A stretch of 64,000 nt of DNA from Cylicocyclus nassatus (GCA_958299035.1 CATQJL010000223.1:74231600-74295599); one strand, 5' to 3'; positions 1-10,898 are shown, counted from the stretch's first letter. The notes: a model not told the origin generated them from the letters alone. A program made the numbers and translations.

Positions 1-1
1 T

Positions 2-241
2 GTAGCTAGAGATGCTGTTAATATTTTACAAAACTTTGATGCACACAACATAGAAGAGGCTTTGCGCTATTGTATCCTAGTTTTGCTTTTGCCAGAAGCT
101 GTTCTTGCATGGGCGGAAAATAAAAGTTTGCGAATGTTACCTACGTGCCAGTGGGAATCCGTCTTCAGAACAAGTTTAAAAGCTATAAAATGCTCAACAG
201 GCACTGGAACCAAGGCTGCATTTTTCGCATACGTCCTCTAA
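2..241 (+). CDS. Open frame at the window edge, unrecognised
   Basis: An uninterrupted frame of 79 codons enters from outside the window and stops at about 239-241. It contains EEALRYCILVLLLPEAVLAW. I do not recognise it. It may be the end of a gene or of a retroelement, or chance. Confidence 0.15.
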   Translation, partial: VARDAVNILQNFDAHNIEEALRYCILVLLLPEAVLAWAENKSLRMLPTCQWESVFRTSLKAIKCSTGTGTKAAFFAYVL

Positions 242-429
242 ATTAGAATCTATTGAAATTCGGCCATGGGAACACTTTATATACTTTTTAAATGATAATT
301 TTAAGTTTACATGGCGCAATTGTAGCCAAAATTCCGGTATGCGACGTAAACATGCTTCTAATTGAGAATTCAATATTTTTATTTCTAAGCAATGCGAAAA
401 GTTCTTTTGTTGTAGATAAAAGCTTACTC

Positions 430-704
430 TATCGTGCTGCACATTTGTCAATGTAAAAGAAGCAATTATTGTGAAGGCGTGGGGCGAATTCCATTACGAC
501 TACCTGCGTGCCATGACAGGTGGACCTGCCAAGATTTTGTAGGTCTGCGTGGAAGTCAAAAGAAGCAGTTTTGCAATTCAAGAACTGGGCTATATCTGCA
601 ATGGTTCGAATTATGTATGCGCCAAATTTTTCGTTTCTAGGTACTTCCCTTCTCGTTTTGTACGAAAAAGTACTAGGCTCCCAGACTTTTGCCGCACCCT
701 GTAT
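430..704. mobile_element. Tc1/mariner-like fragment
   Basis: Ends in TTTTGCCGCACCCTGTA at about 687-703, the inverted form of a CAGGGTGCGGCAAAAG terminus typical of Tc1/mariner elements. No matching left end was found, so this is a fragment. Confidence 0.25.
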
Positions 705-864
705 TTGGATTTTTTTCAAAAACTTGTGGTGCATTTGTGCGCTCCAGAGTAGAAAAAGATAAGCTTGAGATGTTAAAAAACAAACAAAATTAATCTTCTA
801 ACAACATATCGGCTGCGCTTGTTGGAACAGAAAAAATGCTATTTATATAATAGTCCTTTCCAGT

Positions 865-1300
865 GTGATCCCTGGCATGAATAGCAAAATGAAAGTTTCT
901 GTATAACGACCGACCTCTTGCCTTTCTTATCGATATGCAAGCTGCAGCCTGCACATAAAGACATCGCGCACTGAGTAGTACTCAGTGTCGCTCGCTACTT
1001 TCGTGCGACTACGACTAACTTTCACTAACATCACGGTGGATCCAAGTTTCGTTCTTTATCTATACGTTTCTCAGTACGTTATGCTTGAGACAACGTCTGG
1101 ACAAAGCAGTGCCTGGTGATGGGATTTGGCGGTTTCGTTCCGTGGATGAAAGAAGACTGCGATTTGTTTTCAGACCTCCGAAGACGACTACTTAGTCGAA
1201 ACGCGTCAGGTTAACAAACATTACCACCATATAAACCAGGTTCTGGCATAATATAACAGAAGGCAATACATCAATATGCCCAGGTTTAGAGAAGAGAGAT
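865..1300 (+). mobile_element. Penelope-like element 3' remnant, copy A
   Basis: Aligns with the 3' flank of the Penelope-like element at 29,660-30,090: the same order of a TTATCGATA motif, a CTCAGTGTC block, a CGGTGG block, the CCGAAGACGAC...GTCGAAACG hairpin and a terminal ATGCCCAGGTTTAGAGAAG. No protein-coding part remains here. Confidence 0.6.
1173..1212 (+). ncRNA. Hammerhead-like ribozyme motif in Penelope remnant, copy A
   Basis: Folds by eye like a minimal hammerhead. Stem I is GACCT (1173-1177) with AGGTT (1208-1212). The core CCGAAGA takes the place of CUGANGA. Stem II is GACTA with TAGTC. GAAAC then leads through a tiny stem III to a GTC cleavage triplet (1205-1207). Minimal hammerheads are known in Penelope-like elements. 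The core has C where U4 is required and one extra C before stem II, so activity is doubtful. Confidence 0.35.
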
Positions 1301-1475
1301 TCTGGACTCAATGATTTCATTAATCTTGTTTTCGTTTCGGTGGCACTGCAACTCACGGCTAAGATTGCTTTTTGTGGTGTGTTGTCACTTCGAGAAAGAA
1401 CCACTTACATTTTGAACTGGTAATAGCAAAATACTGTAGGATGACGAGTCATCTCGCCATAGCGTTTGGCGAGTT

Positions 1476-2330
1476 TCAGTATAAACAATTTGTCCTATGC
1501 TGGTATACGGCAACTAGGTGAGTGGCGGGGCCGAGGAACCTTTCGCACCTGTTTTGGCGCGCTAGAATCTGCCTACGCGACGAAAGCGTTTTGATTATCA
1601 CAACTGCTTGCCCACTGGGGGCCATTACAGAAGAGGCAACTTGATGGATCTGGTAGTGTGGGGCTTCCTTCTTCTTTTCTCCTTCTTTCGCCTCGATGTC
1701 TTGATTCACTTTTACCATGATCGTCGCAGTGTCGTCCTTCGTGGTGGCGTCGCCTTTCGTGGGTATCATGATGAGCTATGGTTTGCACTTCTTCGTATAG
1801 CATTTCCGGTTTCCTGTCTTCCATTACACAATCTTGCATGTGTGCAGCCAAGGATTCCATCTTCTAAAGTTATTAGTTGGTTGCGGTTTATTAACATGAT
1901 TTGTATATTACTCTTAACTATTTCATTATTTTGATCGTTGTGCTTGAATCATTTTCATGCTTGCGTTTTCTGGTTTTCTTAACATTTACTGTCTGATATA
2001 AATTGGTTTGCTTCGTAATGAATTCACCTCCCCCATTTCTTTCCTTAAATTGAGCATATCTTCGTGCATGGCCATAAGTGTTTCGTGTACGCCTCCCAGT
2101 GCTGTGCAGTTGGGGTTGCATACGTGTATTTACGATTCTTCGTTTACTTGAACTTGTCCCTTTCTTCGCCTGTTATCTCGACTTCCTTGGCCACGAACTG
2201 GCTTAAATCTTCTTCTTGCTCTTCGCCGGTTTCATCATCACTTTTGTTGCCCTCGGCCTCCATTCCTGTAAAAGTCTGCCTTTGTTTGAGGAGGTTGTTT
2301 GTCTTGTATGAAATCGAAAACATGGAATTT
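1476..2330 (-). pseudogene. Retroelement gag-like remnant, copy A
   Basis: Minus-strand fragments include an acidic stretch (about 2160-2290) and a charged H/R/D/E-rich stretch, followed by a zinc-knuckle-like CLFCNGPQWASSC (about 1595-1640) and a shifted NRC...C segment. This resembles the gag C-terminus of BEL/Pao elements. Several frame breaks are present, and no protease or reverse transcriptase follows. Confidence 0.4.
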
Positions 2331-2332
2331 AG

Positions 2333-2557
2333 CTAAGTTTTTAAATACAGTATGAAGAAGACGAAATAAGGACGACGCCGATAGAAATACTGGCATGAGC
2401 GGCAATGGTAGTGTGTGCCGCCTATGTTTCTGTAGATTTTGCTGCGATATCTGTTACCTCGCGTTGAACTTGATTGCGTTGCTCTGCATGCGATGATATT
2501 GATGATCACTGTCCCGATAAGCGTGAGAAGCACGCAGGCAGAAAATATTGTATACAT
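2333..2557 (-). pseudogene. Membrane segment of an env-like remnant, copy A
   Basis: A short open frame begins with a strongly hydrophobic stretch (SACVLLTLIGTVIINIIAC) followed by a basic tail, as in the membrane anchor of an envelope-like protein. It lies just before a gag-like region, and the order env then gag is repeated at 5.8-8.2 kb. The matching copy B segment is 47,556-47,753. Confidence 0.3.
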
Positions 2558-3010
2558 TTATTGGGAGAATGCTTGCCTGCCACGAAGCGGCCCGGGTTGT
2601 TTCCCGGCCGATGCACCATGTTTGAACCTTGGCTGGGATCAATTGCAAAGAACACATAAGACAACTTACAACTATTCTTTATTCGTCTATGACAACACGA
2701 ACCGAATAAGATATAAAATTGATTTACACAGAATATTGTTTGCTTTATGGCGCGGCTTTGCTTGATGCTTGTTTTGCGTCAAGAGCTATCAAGCTAACTA
2801 TCCTCTCGTACGCCTGGTCACCCTGACCCGCGCTGCACCCCTTATGTTGATCGTGATGAATTATCACGACAATTCTCAAAATTCGCTCTTGTAAGAAGTG
2901 CAGCACCCACATGTACTGTTGCTCGTAGTTAAGTGTTAACGAATCAATATTTTGGGCGAAGTTGTGTCAAGAAAATTTCCTCAAGCAGTAAGAAACAAAC
3001 TTACGGTACC

Positions 3011-3183
3011 ATTTGATTCAACTGGCTTGGCATCGGCAAAGGCGGGGCTTCTTGACCTAATTAAGGCTAGGTAATGATCAGAGAGCACTCGCGCGAGAGA
3101 GACGCAGGTGCGTAGCGGGCGCGAGCGGCCTCAATTAGATCACAAGACCCCGCCCTATTGGTGCCAAGCCAGTTGAATCAAAT
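3011..3183. repeat. Foldback element, copy A
   Basis: Arms ATTTGATTCAACTGGCTTGG and CCAAGCCAGTTGAATCAAAT enclose a GC-richer core with GCGGGCGCGAGCGGCC. Likely a small MITE inside the retroelement block. Confidence 0.6.
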
Positions 3184-3790
3184 GTTATTTCTACGCTTGC
3201 TAAGACAAAGTCACAGAAAAACAAGGGAAAGGCTGAGCTCCTTTGTTCTTGCACGGACTGTCACGAATCGCTGGGATTCCTAAATTTTGCATCGTTTGCC
3301 ACATTTTATTACGCTACATTCTCAGAAAATTTTCTTGTTATCATCATGTTACGACACGCTCTTGAGCAGCTGAAGGATCAAAGACGGCATTCCACATCGC
3401 CGAACCCTGTTCACTCAGAAATGATAGAGGCTTTACTCAGGAGAACAGAAAGTGTTTTCTGCAGTGTATGTAAAGCCATCACTTAAAACAGTTTTGCAGT
3501 GATGAACACGGCAGCAGAAGAAAGGGATACCCGGAATAGTTAGAACGACTTTCGTTGCTTTAACTTGGACAGAAGACCATATGTCGCCGAATGTGGGAGG
3601 GTCCCGCACGGGCTTCTTACAGAAACGCACCCCCATCATGTGCAAGGGTGCGTATTCGCTGCAAGTGACCGCAGGGACCGCCCCTTTCTGCGACATATAG
3701 TCCCCTACTCCTTCAACTGTCGCCAGATGCTTTGTGGGGGTGGATTTCAGTGGTTAATCACTACCTTGCTTCCACTGCAAGATGAAAGGA

Positions 3791-4049
3791 CATAATCTCG
3801 GTGTGTAAATTGCCATATGAATCCTTTGAAGCTAGAACGAAAGATCGAGAAGTTATACTGCAAAACGAACTTATACGAGGCCTTCTTGTCTTAAGGCCAT
3901 GTGGAAAAAACGACATAAACGGAGCATCGCAGCAACGCAATCGTACGCTTTGTATCGCTTCGAATAAGCTTCTTTGCAGTACAACTTCTTGATCTTTCGT
4001 TCTAGCTTCAAAGAATCCATATGGCGATTTACACACACCGAGATAATGT
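3791..4049. repeat. Inverted repeat, copy A
   Basis: The left arm (about 3791-3880, CATAATCTCGGTGTGTAAAT start) is complementary to the right arm (about 3965-4049, ACACACACCGAGATAATG end), both holding an ACGAAAGATC motif. Copy B has a more degenerate version at about 49,000-49,260. Confidence 0.5.
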
Positions 4050-4909
4050 ACGATTTCGTTCTTGCGATGCTCCGTTCATACGCTTTGTATTTTGCAGCAA
4101 TCTCTATGATTGTGTATTGCACTTGCACACAATGATGTGCAGCTTGAGCATCTAAACCGCATGATGCTCACGAGAGATCTAAGATTGAGGTGTGAGCATT
4201 GACAACAAGACGATTCTCATAAAAAGGGCCGCCGAATGCACTTTATCTCAGTGACAATGCAATTTGATAGCTTCTAACCTTATTTCTTATTTCATTTTAT
4301 CCATTTTATGTTATTCGTCATGCAATGCCAACTACTGCTGTACCATCTACGTCTGTGATCGATCCTTTTTTGTAGCTCCTCAGTACCAAGCTTGTTCTGC
4401 TTCTTTGTGCTGTTTTTCAATGGATTTTCTGCTTATCTATCTTCTTTTTGCGAATACTGTGATTTATAACAGTTTTCTGATGTGCTGGTCAAACTTTCTG
4501 CTCAAGCTAGTACTTCAAAATATCCTTATGCTCGTTACTGTGCTTCAACATGTTCGTCGGCGCTTGACCATGTGAAAGTATCGATTCGCTTATTCCTCTT
4601 GAACGAAAATTTACTCTCGCATGGCACGAAAATGCAAGAGAGCTAGCAAAGCCCCTCAACTCAATGAAGTCTTCCAACTTCTCTTCATTTTATACTCAAA
4701 TTCTTTCAAGGATGGTTCACAAGCAGATATCAGCAAACACTATCTTTGCATATAAGAAGATGGTAGAAAATGAAGCACAAATGTCTCTTGTCGTCGGACA
4801 AAGTCTCTTTTTAACACCTAGTGAGTGCGTATCACGTGCCACTTTCATAGCTTCTGCCGTCTCACTTATTTTGCATTGTACCTCACTTGAAAATGCGCCT
4901 TTAAAAATC

Positions 4910-5791
4910 ATAATGTATAATCAAACCTTTATTAGTAAAAATATTCATCAAAAATATGCGAGAGGCACGAACACAACTAAAATATGCTGGGAAAATTAGG
5001 AAATGTGATCGCTAAAGTGTAAGAGAGGAAAACTCAAAACGAAACAAGCACAAAATAGTAACACCTACAACTAACAAGGGAAGGATAGTTGGATGCCGCG
5101 GCCATTCCTAATGATTTGTACACCAAAAAATGCGCCTTCGAATGCAGATTCTGAATCTGTGCTCGAAATCTGCGAAACGATCTTTTGAAGAAAGTTATGA
5201 ACTTTTTTCCTTGAAAATTTAGCCTACTTTTGGATAGTAAAAATCACCAGATTTGATCTAGCCTACCGTTTGATGCTACTGAAGAAAATTTTAGACGTAG
5301 TAAAATTTACTTAGACTATCTGGATCATATTCAGCATTTGGAAAGGAGAGAAAATTTTTTTATTGATGATTTTGACCCTCCGCAGGAACGCAATTTTTTT
5401 AATGAAAAAAAAAATCATAACTCCATTCAGATTATCGTTTCGCAGATATGAAAGACAGTCTACGAACCAGCATTCAAAAGCGCATTTTTTGGTATACAAA
5501 TCATTATGAATGGCTACGGCATCCAAGTATCCTTCCCCTGTAAGCGTTCTTGCCCTATATATAAGTATGCTATAGCAACCATTACTTTATCATTGACGAG
5601 CGCTCTGTGTTTTAGGTTGCATGTGACATTGATGCCACTCAACATTCTTTACTCTCCCTTTTTTATAGACAATCGCAAATCTTTTCGCAGTGATGTTTTG
5701 AGAAGCGCGATGTATTCCCTTTATCAGATCCCGCCCGTAATACTGCGCTCACTGTACTCTGAGCTCGCCTAAGATTGCGTAACCGCGACAC
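4910..5791 (-). repeat. LTR of BEL/Pao-like element, copy A (with MITE insert)
   Basis: Direct-repeat partner of 8172-8578. Both share, on the minus strand, a GGTTACG start region, a TATA-like ATATATA box (around 5556-5566) and an AATAAAGG signal near the far end (about 4930). It is interrupted by the PIF-type MITE at 5075-5540. A short purine run (GGGGAG) precedes it on the minus strand and could be a polypurine tract. Confidence 0.5.
5075..5540. mobile_element. PIF/Harbinger-type MITE (copy A only)
   Basis: A 466-bp palindromic insert with ends CAAGGGAAGGATAGTTGGAT and ATCCAAGTATCCTTCCCCTG. It is flanked by TAA (5072-5074 and 5541-5543), a 3-bp duplication typical of PIF/Harbinger. Copy B shows the empty site. 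Confidence 0.8.
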
Positions 5792-6776
5792 TCCCCAATG
5801 CTGCCTTATACGCAATTTTCGAGACGGTTAAGGATTTCCGTCGCTGTTGACTCACATTGTGTTCTTTCGTCTTGATGCGGCTCGATTCATCAGGTAGAGC
5901 ACATACGGCAGAGTTATGTCTTCTGGTTTTACAGAGATAACAAGGTATTCGGTACTTGAAGCACTTATAGCCGCCCTCATAGTGAAGCTCCAGACAGCTA
6001 AAGCATCTTCCATTCCTTTTTAGACAGCCTTTCCTTTTAGCTCCTGTTCTCAAGGTGGCACATGAGTCTGAATAATGAGTGCCTACCACTCCGCAAAACA
6101 CACATTTCATAGTTTTTTCCTCTTCCCGGTACTCCGCTTTCAAGCTGTCGCGGCCTACAAGTTCATTTCTTTGCCTGGTCATACTCTTGCTCGTCTCTGC
6201 ACCCTTTCGGGTTCCTCTTCAATCTCCGCTATCTCCCGTAGTATTTTTTCTTTTGCTGACTCATTTACCAAGGATCCGCTTTCGGAAGCCGGACCCTGCG
6301 GCGCGCTCTGCGGTTGCGCGGGTAGAGGGACCACTTGATGGAGGCGTAAATGGGAATGGCGGAAAGGTGTACATCGACGGTGAAAACTGTGCATTCCAGG
6401 CCCTTGCGACATCGTCCGTTTGCCTTGCTTGTGGTTGTATTTATGTTTCCACTTGTTTGGGACCTGTCTGGGTATTTTCTGTGGACTTCTTCAACGTTGG
6501 CTTCAGTTCTAGAACTTTGTCCTTTGCTTCTACTACCATTCTGCTCACAAAGTGTATCACCTGAAGAACGCGTTCATTAATGTCGTTCTTTGCTGCTCGT
6601 TCTTGTGTAAGGTAGTTTGATCATACTTCTTTCATGTTGGCTAGGAACTTGTTGATCAATTTCAGATGGTCGCGTCTCGAGAATCTTCGGGTCGTAGCAG
6701 CTTCGTCTCCTGACCGTCTCGACATACAAAAGTTTGCGGGCGATGCATGCGTGCTGTCCATGTGTTATGAGACATG
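5769..6776 (-). pseudogene. BEL/Pao-like gag remnant with zinc knuckles, copy A
   Basis: The last 137 codons (5769-6182) are open and show a run of paired cysteines: CVFCGVVGTHYSDSC, then GRCFSCLEL, then CYLCKTRRHNSAVC. This is the usual CxxC/H...C pattern of BEL/Pao gag C-termini. Upstream frames hold LINKFLANM-like and proline-rich stretches with frameshifts. It ends right at the LTR (5791). No protease, reverse transcriptase or integrase was found between the LTRs, so the element cannot be autonomous. Confidence 0.55.
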
Positions 6777-7068
6777 GCTTTTGTGGTGTAAGCGATAACG
6801 CAAAAATTTTAGTCGCATCATAGTTTTCGCCGAGCAGTTGATATAATTGCCTGCTGAATTCGTGAAAGTTGCAGTTGTGATTTTTCTCCTGCAAGTGAGC
6901 AGGGAACAACGAATGTGCCGCTTTCGCATTCAACTTCTGCTGAAGTGCGCTGTTTTGATTTGCAGCAAAACTGAGTTTTTTTTATCGTGCAAGACTGATT
7001 GCCACTCTTGTATCGCTTTGTTGATTGATTCTTGAACGTTGATAATGAATTCCGTAGATAACGTGTCT

Positions 7069-8164
7069 CTAATTCGTACGACCACATTGAGTGTGTATCT
7101 TGATAGAAAGAGCGTTTTGCAAATTCAATGGTAGTTTTTGTGATAATCCATTGAAATGGTCGCTTGGTGGAGTGAACTTGCACTCACATCGCATCGCACT
7201 TTGTTTTTTGCTGGACCGCACTTGATCTATCGTGTAACTCGCGTTCAAGTTTTTCGCATTTACTGGAGTCTTGAAATGCAGCAAAAGCTGGTCATCTTTC
7301 GCCAAAGTGTAAAGAGGAGCATTTGTTCTAATATCGGTAACTGAGGAAGGGCCAAAGTCAGTTCCATGTGAAGTCTTGTGTACCAACTGATACATTTGAG
7401 ATGACTGGAACGATATGAGTGGTAGTTTTTTTCTATTTTCTCTCGTATTCTGGAGTTCGATCTTTGCTCTCCATCTCATGCATCTTGATAGCTCGAAAAT
7501 ACTTTCGCTTGTCCGTTTCGCATACACACCATAAAAAGGCAATCTGAGCTGGGGTAAAAACAACCACATAGTCCTCCACACGACTCTAGACATCCGTTCT
7601 TCCAGGAAAGTCCATTTCTTAATTTTAGAAGAAGATCAGATGAATTGATTTCAGCACATTTTTTGCCAGTACATGACCTCATGTGTGTGGGCAGCGTTTG
7701 CTGTCGAAAGTGTGAACCTGAACATCGCGATTGTAATCAGTAATTTCGTGATCGCTGTGAGGGAATAGCTTTTTATCGAACTCTTGTGTGAAATGCGAGG
7801 GAATTTTGTGCAAAGATGCGTAAAACGTCTCTTGCTTATAAGTACTGATCTTGAGAATATTTGATGGTGTAATTTTGCAAGTTTTGCTGGAGGAAGTCTC
7901 AGAGCAAAGCTTGAATTCAAAAAAAATGTTTGTGTCTTGGCAATCAGCGCTGGGTAAGATTACCTGGTTAAAAGTCGCCAATATCGTAACAATCGCAGAT
8001 GCCAGTCGACGCCTGTTCCTCGCAGAGATTCGCGTTGCGCCTCTGAGGTAGCGTAGACTTGAGCTTTGTCCGGATTGTAGTTCCTGATGCACCAGAAAAT
8101 GGGGTCTTGCTATCTTCTTTTTCACCTGGCCACGCGGCCGGCTGTTCACCGATCGACTCCTCAA
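7069..8164 (-). pseudogene. Env-like (phlebovirus G2-type) remnant of a BEL/Pao-like element, copy A
   Basis: Minus-strand frames carry a cysteine-rich patch (ESCGGLCGCFYPSSDC) followed by a YGVYAK motif and a cysteine/tryptophan pair. This pattern resembles the phlebovirus G2-like fusion domain found in envelope-like genes of nematode BEL/Pao elements (Tas, Cer7 types). The region is split by at least two frame changes and stops, so no complete protein can be made. It lies directly inside the 8172-8578 LTR. On the minus strand it comes before the gag-like region rather than after pol, which is unusual. Confidence 0.45.
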
Positions 8165-8171
8165 ACTTGGG

Positions 8172-8578
8172 TAATTAGACCTTTATTAGCGGAAGTATAT
8201 ATCAAAAACCACAAGGTGCGAGGGGGACGATCACTACTAAAACATAGAAAGATTAGGAAATGCAATCGCTAAAGTATAGGAGAGAAAAGAAATACATAAA
8301 AAACCAACACTCGCAAAATAGTCAACAACTAAAGTAAGCGTTCTTGCCCTGTATATATGCTTCAGCAACCATAAGTTTATCTATGACAAACGCTCTGTTT
8401 TGAGAAGGTTGCATCGAATACCGCTTTACAATTCTTCACTCTCCCTTTTTTTCATGAACAATCGCAAATCTTTCTCGCAGTCATGTTCTGAGAAGCGCGG
8501 TGGATCCCCTTTATCAGATCTCACTGCAATACTGCGCTTATTGTACTCTGATCTTGCCAAAGATCACGTAACCGGGAT
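8172..8578 (-). repeat. Second LTR of the same element, copy A
   Basis: Repeats the 4910-5791 sequence without the MITE: TATATA promoter-like box near 8352-8358 and AATAAAGG near 8180-8188 on the minus strand. It lies upstream of the env-like region on the minus strand and so would be the 5' LTR. Copy B partners are 50,128-50,543 and 52,862-53,279. Confidence 0.5.
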
Positions 8579-8616
8579 AAGTAGGTTTTTTTTTACTCAA
8601 GTCTGAAATGATCTAA

Positions 8617-9240
8617 CAAGGAAAGGATACTTGGTGGCCCCGACCATGTGGAATGCGATATAAACCATAAGATGCACCTCGAAACTCTGACTCTAAATCT
8701 GTGCTCGAAATACGATCATTTGAAGGAGTTATGGACTTCTTTTCATAGAAAATTTGCGTACTTTAGTTACCCTGTTTTCAGGTGTATAAGCTGCACCCTT
8801 TTTGCTCTAAACGCAAGCAGACCCAGGCGTGCCGCCGCGCATATGTCTCGCGAAGCGGTCGCCTTTCGCATACTGCTCTCATTTAACGCGCTCCATGATG
8901 ACAGTCAGTCTTTTGGCGTGTTCGCCTTTAGAGCGAGAAAGGCTTATACACCTGAAGGATAGTTAAAATCACCCAATTTGATCTATTTCAGTTTGAAGCT
9001 ATTGGGGAGAATCTTAATAGATGTAACGTTGTTTTTATGCTTATCTAAACCATACTCAGTTTTTATCAATGATTTTTACCCTCCACAATAGCGCAATTTA
9101 TTTTTGAAAAATTAATCATAACTCCATCCAGGTTCTCGTTTCGCGGATATGGAAAAAATATTCGAACCAGCATTGAAGGGCGCATTTTTTGATATACAAA
9201 CCGTTAGGAATGGCCGGGGTCTCCAAGTATCCTTCCCTTT
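8617..9240. mobile_element. PIF/Harbinger-type MITE, same family, copy A
   Basis: 624 bp with ends CAAGGAAAGGATACTTGG and CCAAGTATCCTTCCCTTT and TAA on both sides. Present in both segmental copies, so it predates the duplication. Confidence 0.7.
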
Positions 9241-9328
9241 TAAGAAAGAATTTGAATGACAGGAAGAGCAAAACCTTTGCAGTGCTTATTTTCTATAATT
9301 CACTGGCTCTCTAAAGGGCTGGCTATAC

Positions 9329-10040
9329 TATAATTAGCACCGAATATTCGTGTTCGAATAATTTATTCGAAATATTCGGATATTCGAATAGTCGAATATC
9401 CGAGAAAGTCCATTTATTCGATTATTCGAATAGTCGAATAAATGAGAAAGGCCTATATTCGAATAATTCGTTCATTCGACGATTTCGAAAAATGATTGAT
9501 TCGAATATTCGTTCATTCGAGGAGTTTCAAAAAGATTATTCGAATATTCGTTCATTCGAGTAGTTTTGAAAGATAGATATTCGAATATTCGAATAGTCGA
9601 ATAAATGAGAAAGGCCTATATTCGAATAATTCGTTCATTCGACGATTTCGAAAAATGATTGATTCGAATATTCGTTCATTCGAGGAGTTTCAAAAAGATT
9701 ATTCGAATATTCGTTCATTCGAGTAGTTTTGAAAGATAGATATTCGAATATTCGAATATTTGAATACTGCATTCAATTATTCGAATAATATTCGAACATT
9801 TATTCGGAATTAGTTCGAATATTCGAACAAGTTTATTCATGTAATCTTCGAAACTTGGAATATGCCAATATTCGAATATTCAAATTCGAATAAAATGAAA
9901 ATCGAAAGTCGAATAAAATTCGTTCATTCGAAGAATTTTCGAAAATCAAATATTCGATATTCATTCGTTCGAAAAATCTTCAAAAATTGAGTATTCGATA
10001 TTCGTTCATTCGGCGAAAATTTCTGTTCGTTACAACTATA
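9329..10040. mobile_element. TTCGAATA-rich element with 8-bp target duplication (copy A only)
   Basis: A 712-bp insert flanked by an exact 8-bp GGCTATAC (9321-9328 and 10041-10048). Copy B has the empty site at 54016-54023. The body is built of short TTCGAATATTCGAA-type palindromes and ATTCGTTCATTCGA words. It includes a 163-bp tandem duplication (units starting at 9444 and 9607). Ends are only loosely inverted (TATAATTAGCAC and TTGTAACTATA). The 8-bp duplication suggests hAT-type mobilisation. No coding capacity. Confidence 0.75.
9444..9769. repeat. 163-bp tandem repeat inside the TTCGAATA element
   Basis: Two nearly identical units starting at 9444 and 9607 (GAGAAAGGCCTATATTCGAA start). 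Each contains several ATTCGTTCATTCGA words. Confidence 0.8.
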
Positions 10041-10394
10041 GGCTATACATCACGCGACTCCATCTCATCTCGATTTTCTCGAAAAGACAATTGTTACGTA
10101 TCCACTGCATGCCGATCACATGCATCAGTTGTGTTAATTTTCCGAATCGACTAGTTGCGATTAGTTATCACGACCGAAATGCAAAATTACCGGCAGCAGT
10201 AAAATCGTAGCAGCTGTTTTGTCGAAAGAATTGCTCAAAAGAAAAGAAGAGAAAAAACGTTTATAGGTCAAATAAACTGGCTTTTACAAAAATATGTTGA
10301 ACCTTTTTCTTCTCAGCGGCTGTAGGCGCGACTTTTTCTGTACATTTTCGCATGACCTTCAATCTCTCAAAGCCAGTGTCCACCCAAAATTTCG

Positions 10395-10818
10395 TCGATT
10401 TTGTAAATTTTAGCAGGCAAGTTGCACAACCTGTCGTCATCAAAAAAAGTTGATTTTCACAATATGAAGCAATATATTTACGTTTATTGGCACTGAACAA
10501 CCATCTAACCTACTAACACTCGTGTTTAGCCTTTATTAAATACTTTACTCAATTTTACATTGAAGAATTCCTAATTTGTGCTTAACAGAGAGAGGAGCTC
10601 AACAGGTTATAAAGGTGCTTTCATATCATGTGTTTATGAAGGGCTTTGAATGTAAAATGGAGTAAAGTATTTAATGCAAATGGCTAAAAAAAAGTGCTTT
10701 TAGGTAAGACGGTGGTTTAGTGCCAATAAGTGTAAATATATTGCTTCATATTGTGAAAATCAACTTTTCTTGATGTCGACAGGTTTTGCAACTTGCCTGC
10801 TAAAATTTACAAAAATGC
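10395..10818. mobile_element. Foldback MITE (copy A)
   Basis: The left arm ATTTTGTAAATTTTAGCAGG and its inverse CCTGCTAAAATTTACAAAAAT bracket further complementary stretches (TGATTTTCACAATATGAAGC). It lies where the two segmental copies differ completely (10,390-11,023 against 54,368-55,334). Confidence 0.6.
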
Positions 10819-10827
10819 AAAACAGGT

Positions 10828-10898
10828 GGCATCCCAGAGGAATCGAACCCACGACGTCCAGCTCCACAGTCCAAGTCACTATCCACTGCACCATAAAT
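10828..10898 (-). repeat. tRNA-derived SINE head or tRNA pseudogene
   Basis: On the minus strand it reads like a tRNA: box A-like GGTGCAGTGGATAGTG and a perfect B-box GGTTCGATTCC, with a TCTGGGATGCC 3' arm. The 5' acceptor strand does not pair with the 3' strand, so it is not a working tRNA gene. A SINE promoter head is likely. Confidence 0.45.

Noticed and set aside
6079..6564. 161-codon plus-strand frame
   Set aside because: It is antisense to the gag-like remnant, has no recognisable motif, and the LTR signals point to the minus strand.
1476..8164. Complete retrovirus-like element
   Set aside because: No protease, reverse transcriptase, RNase H or integrase motif was found between the LTRs, and all frames are broken.
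9329..10040. Regularly spaced repeats resembling a CRISPR array
   Set aside because: The words are short, overlapping palindromes without constant-length unique spacers, the host is eukaryotic, and an 8-bp target duplication shows it is an inserted element.
10828..10898. Functional tRNA gene
   Set aside because: The acceptor stem does not pair, although the B-box is perfect.
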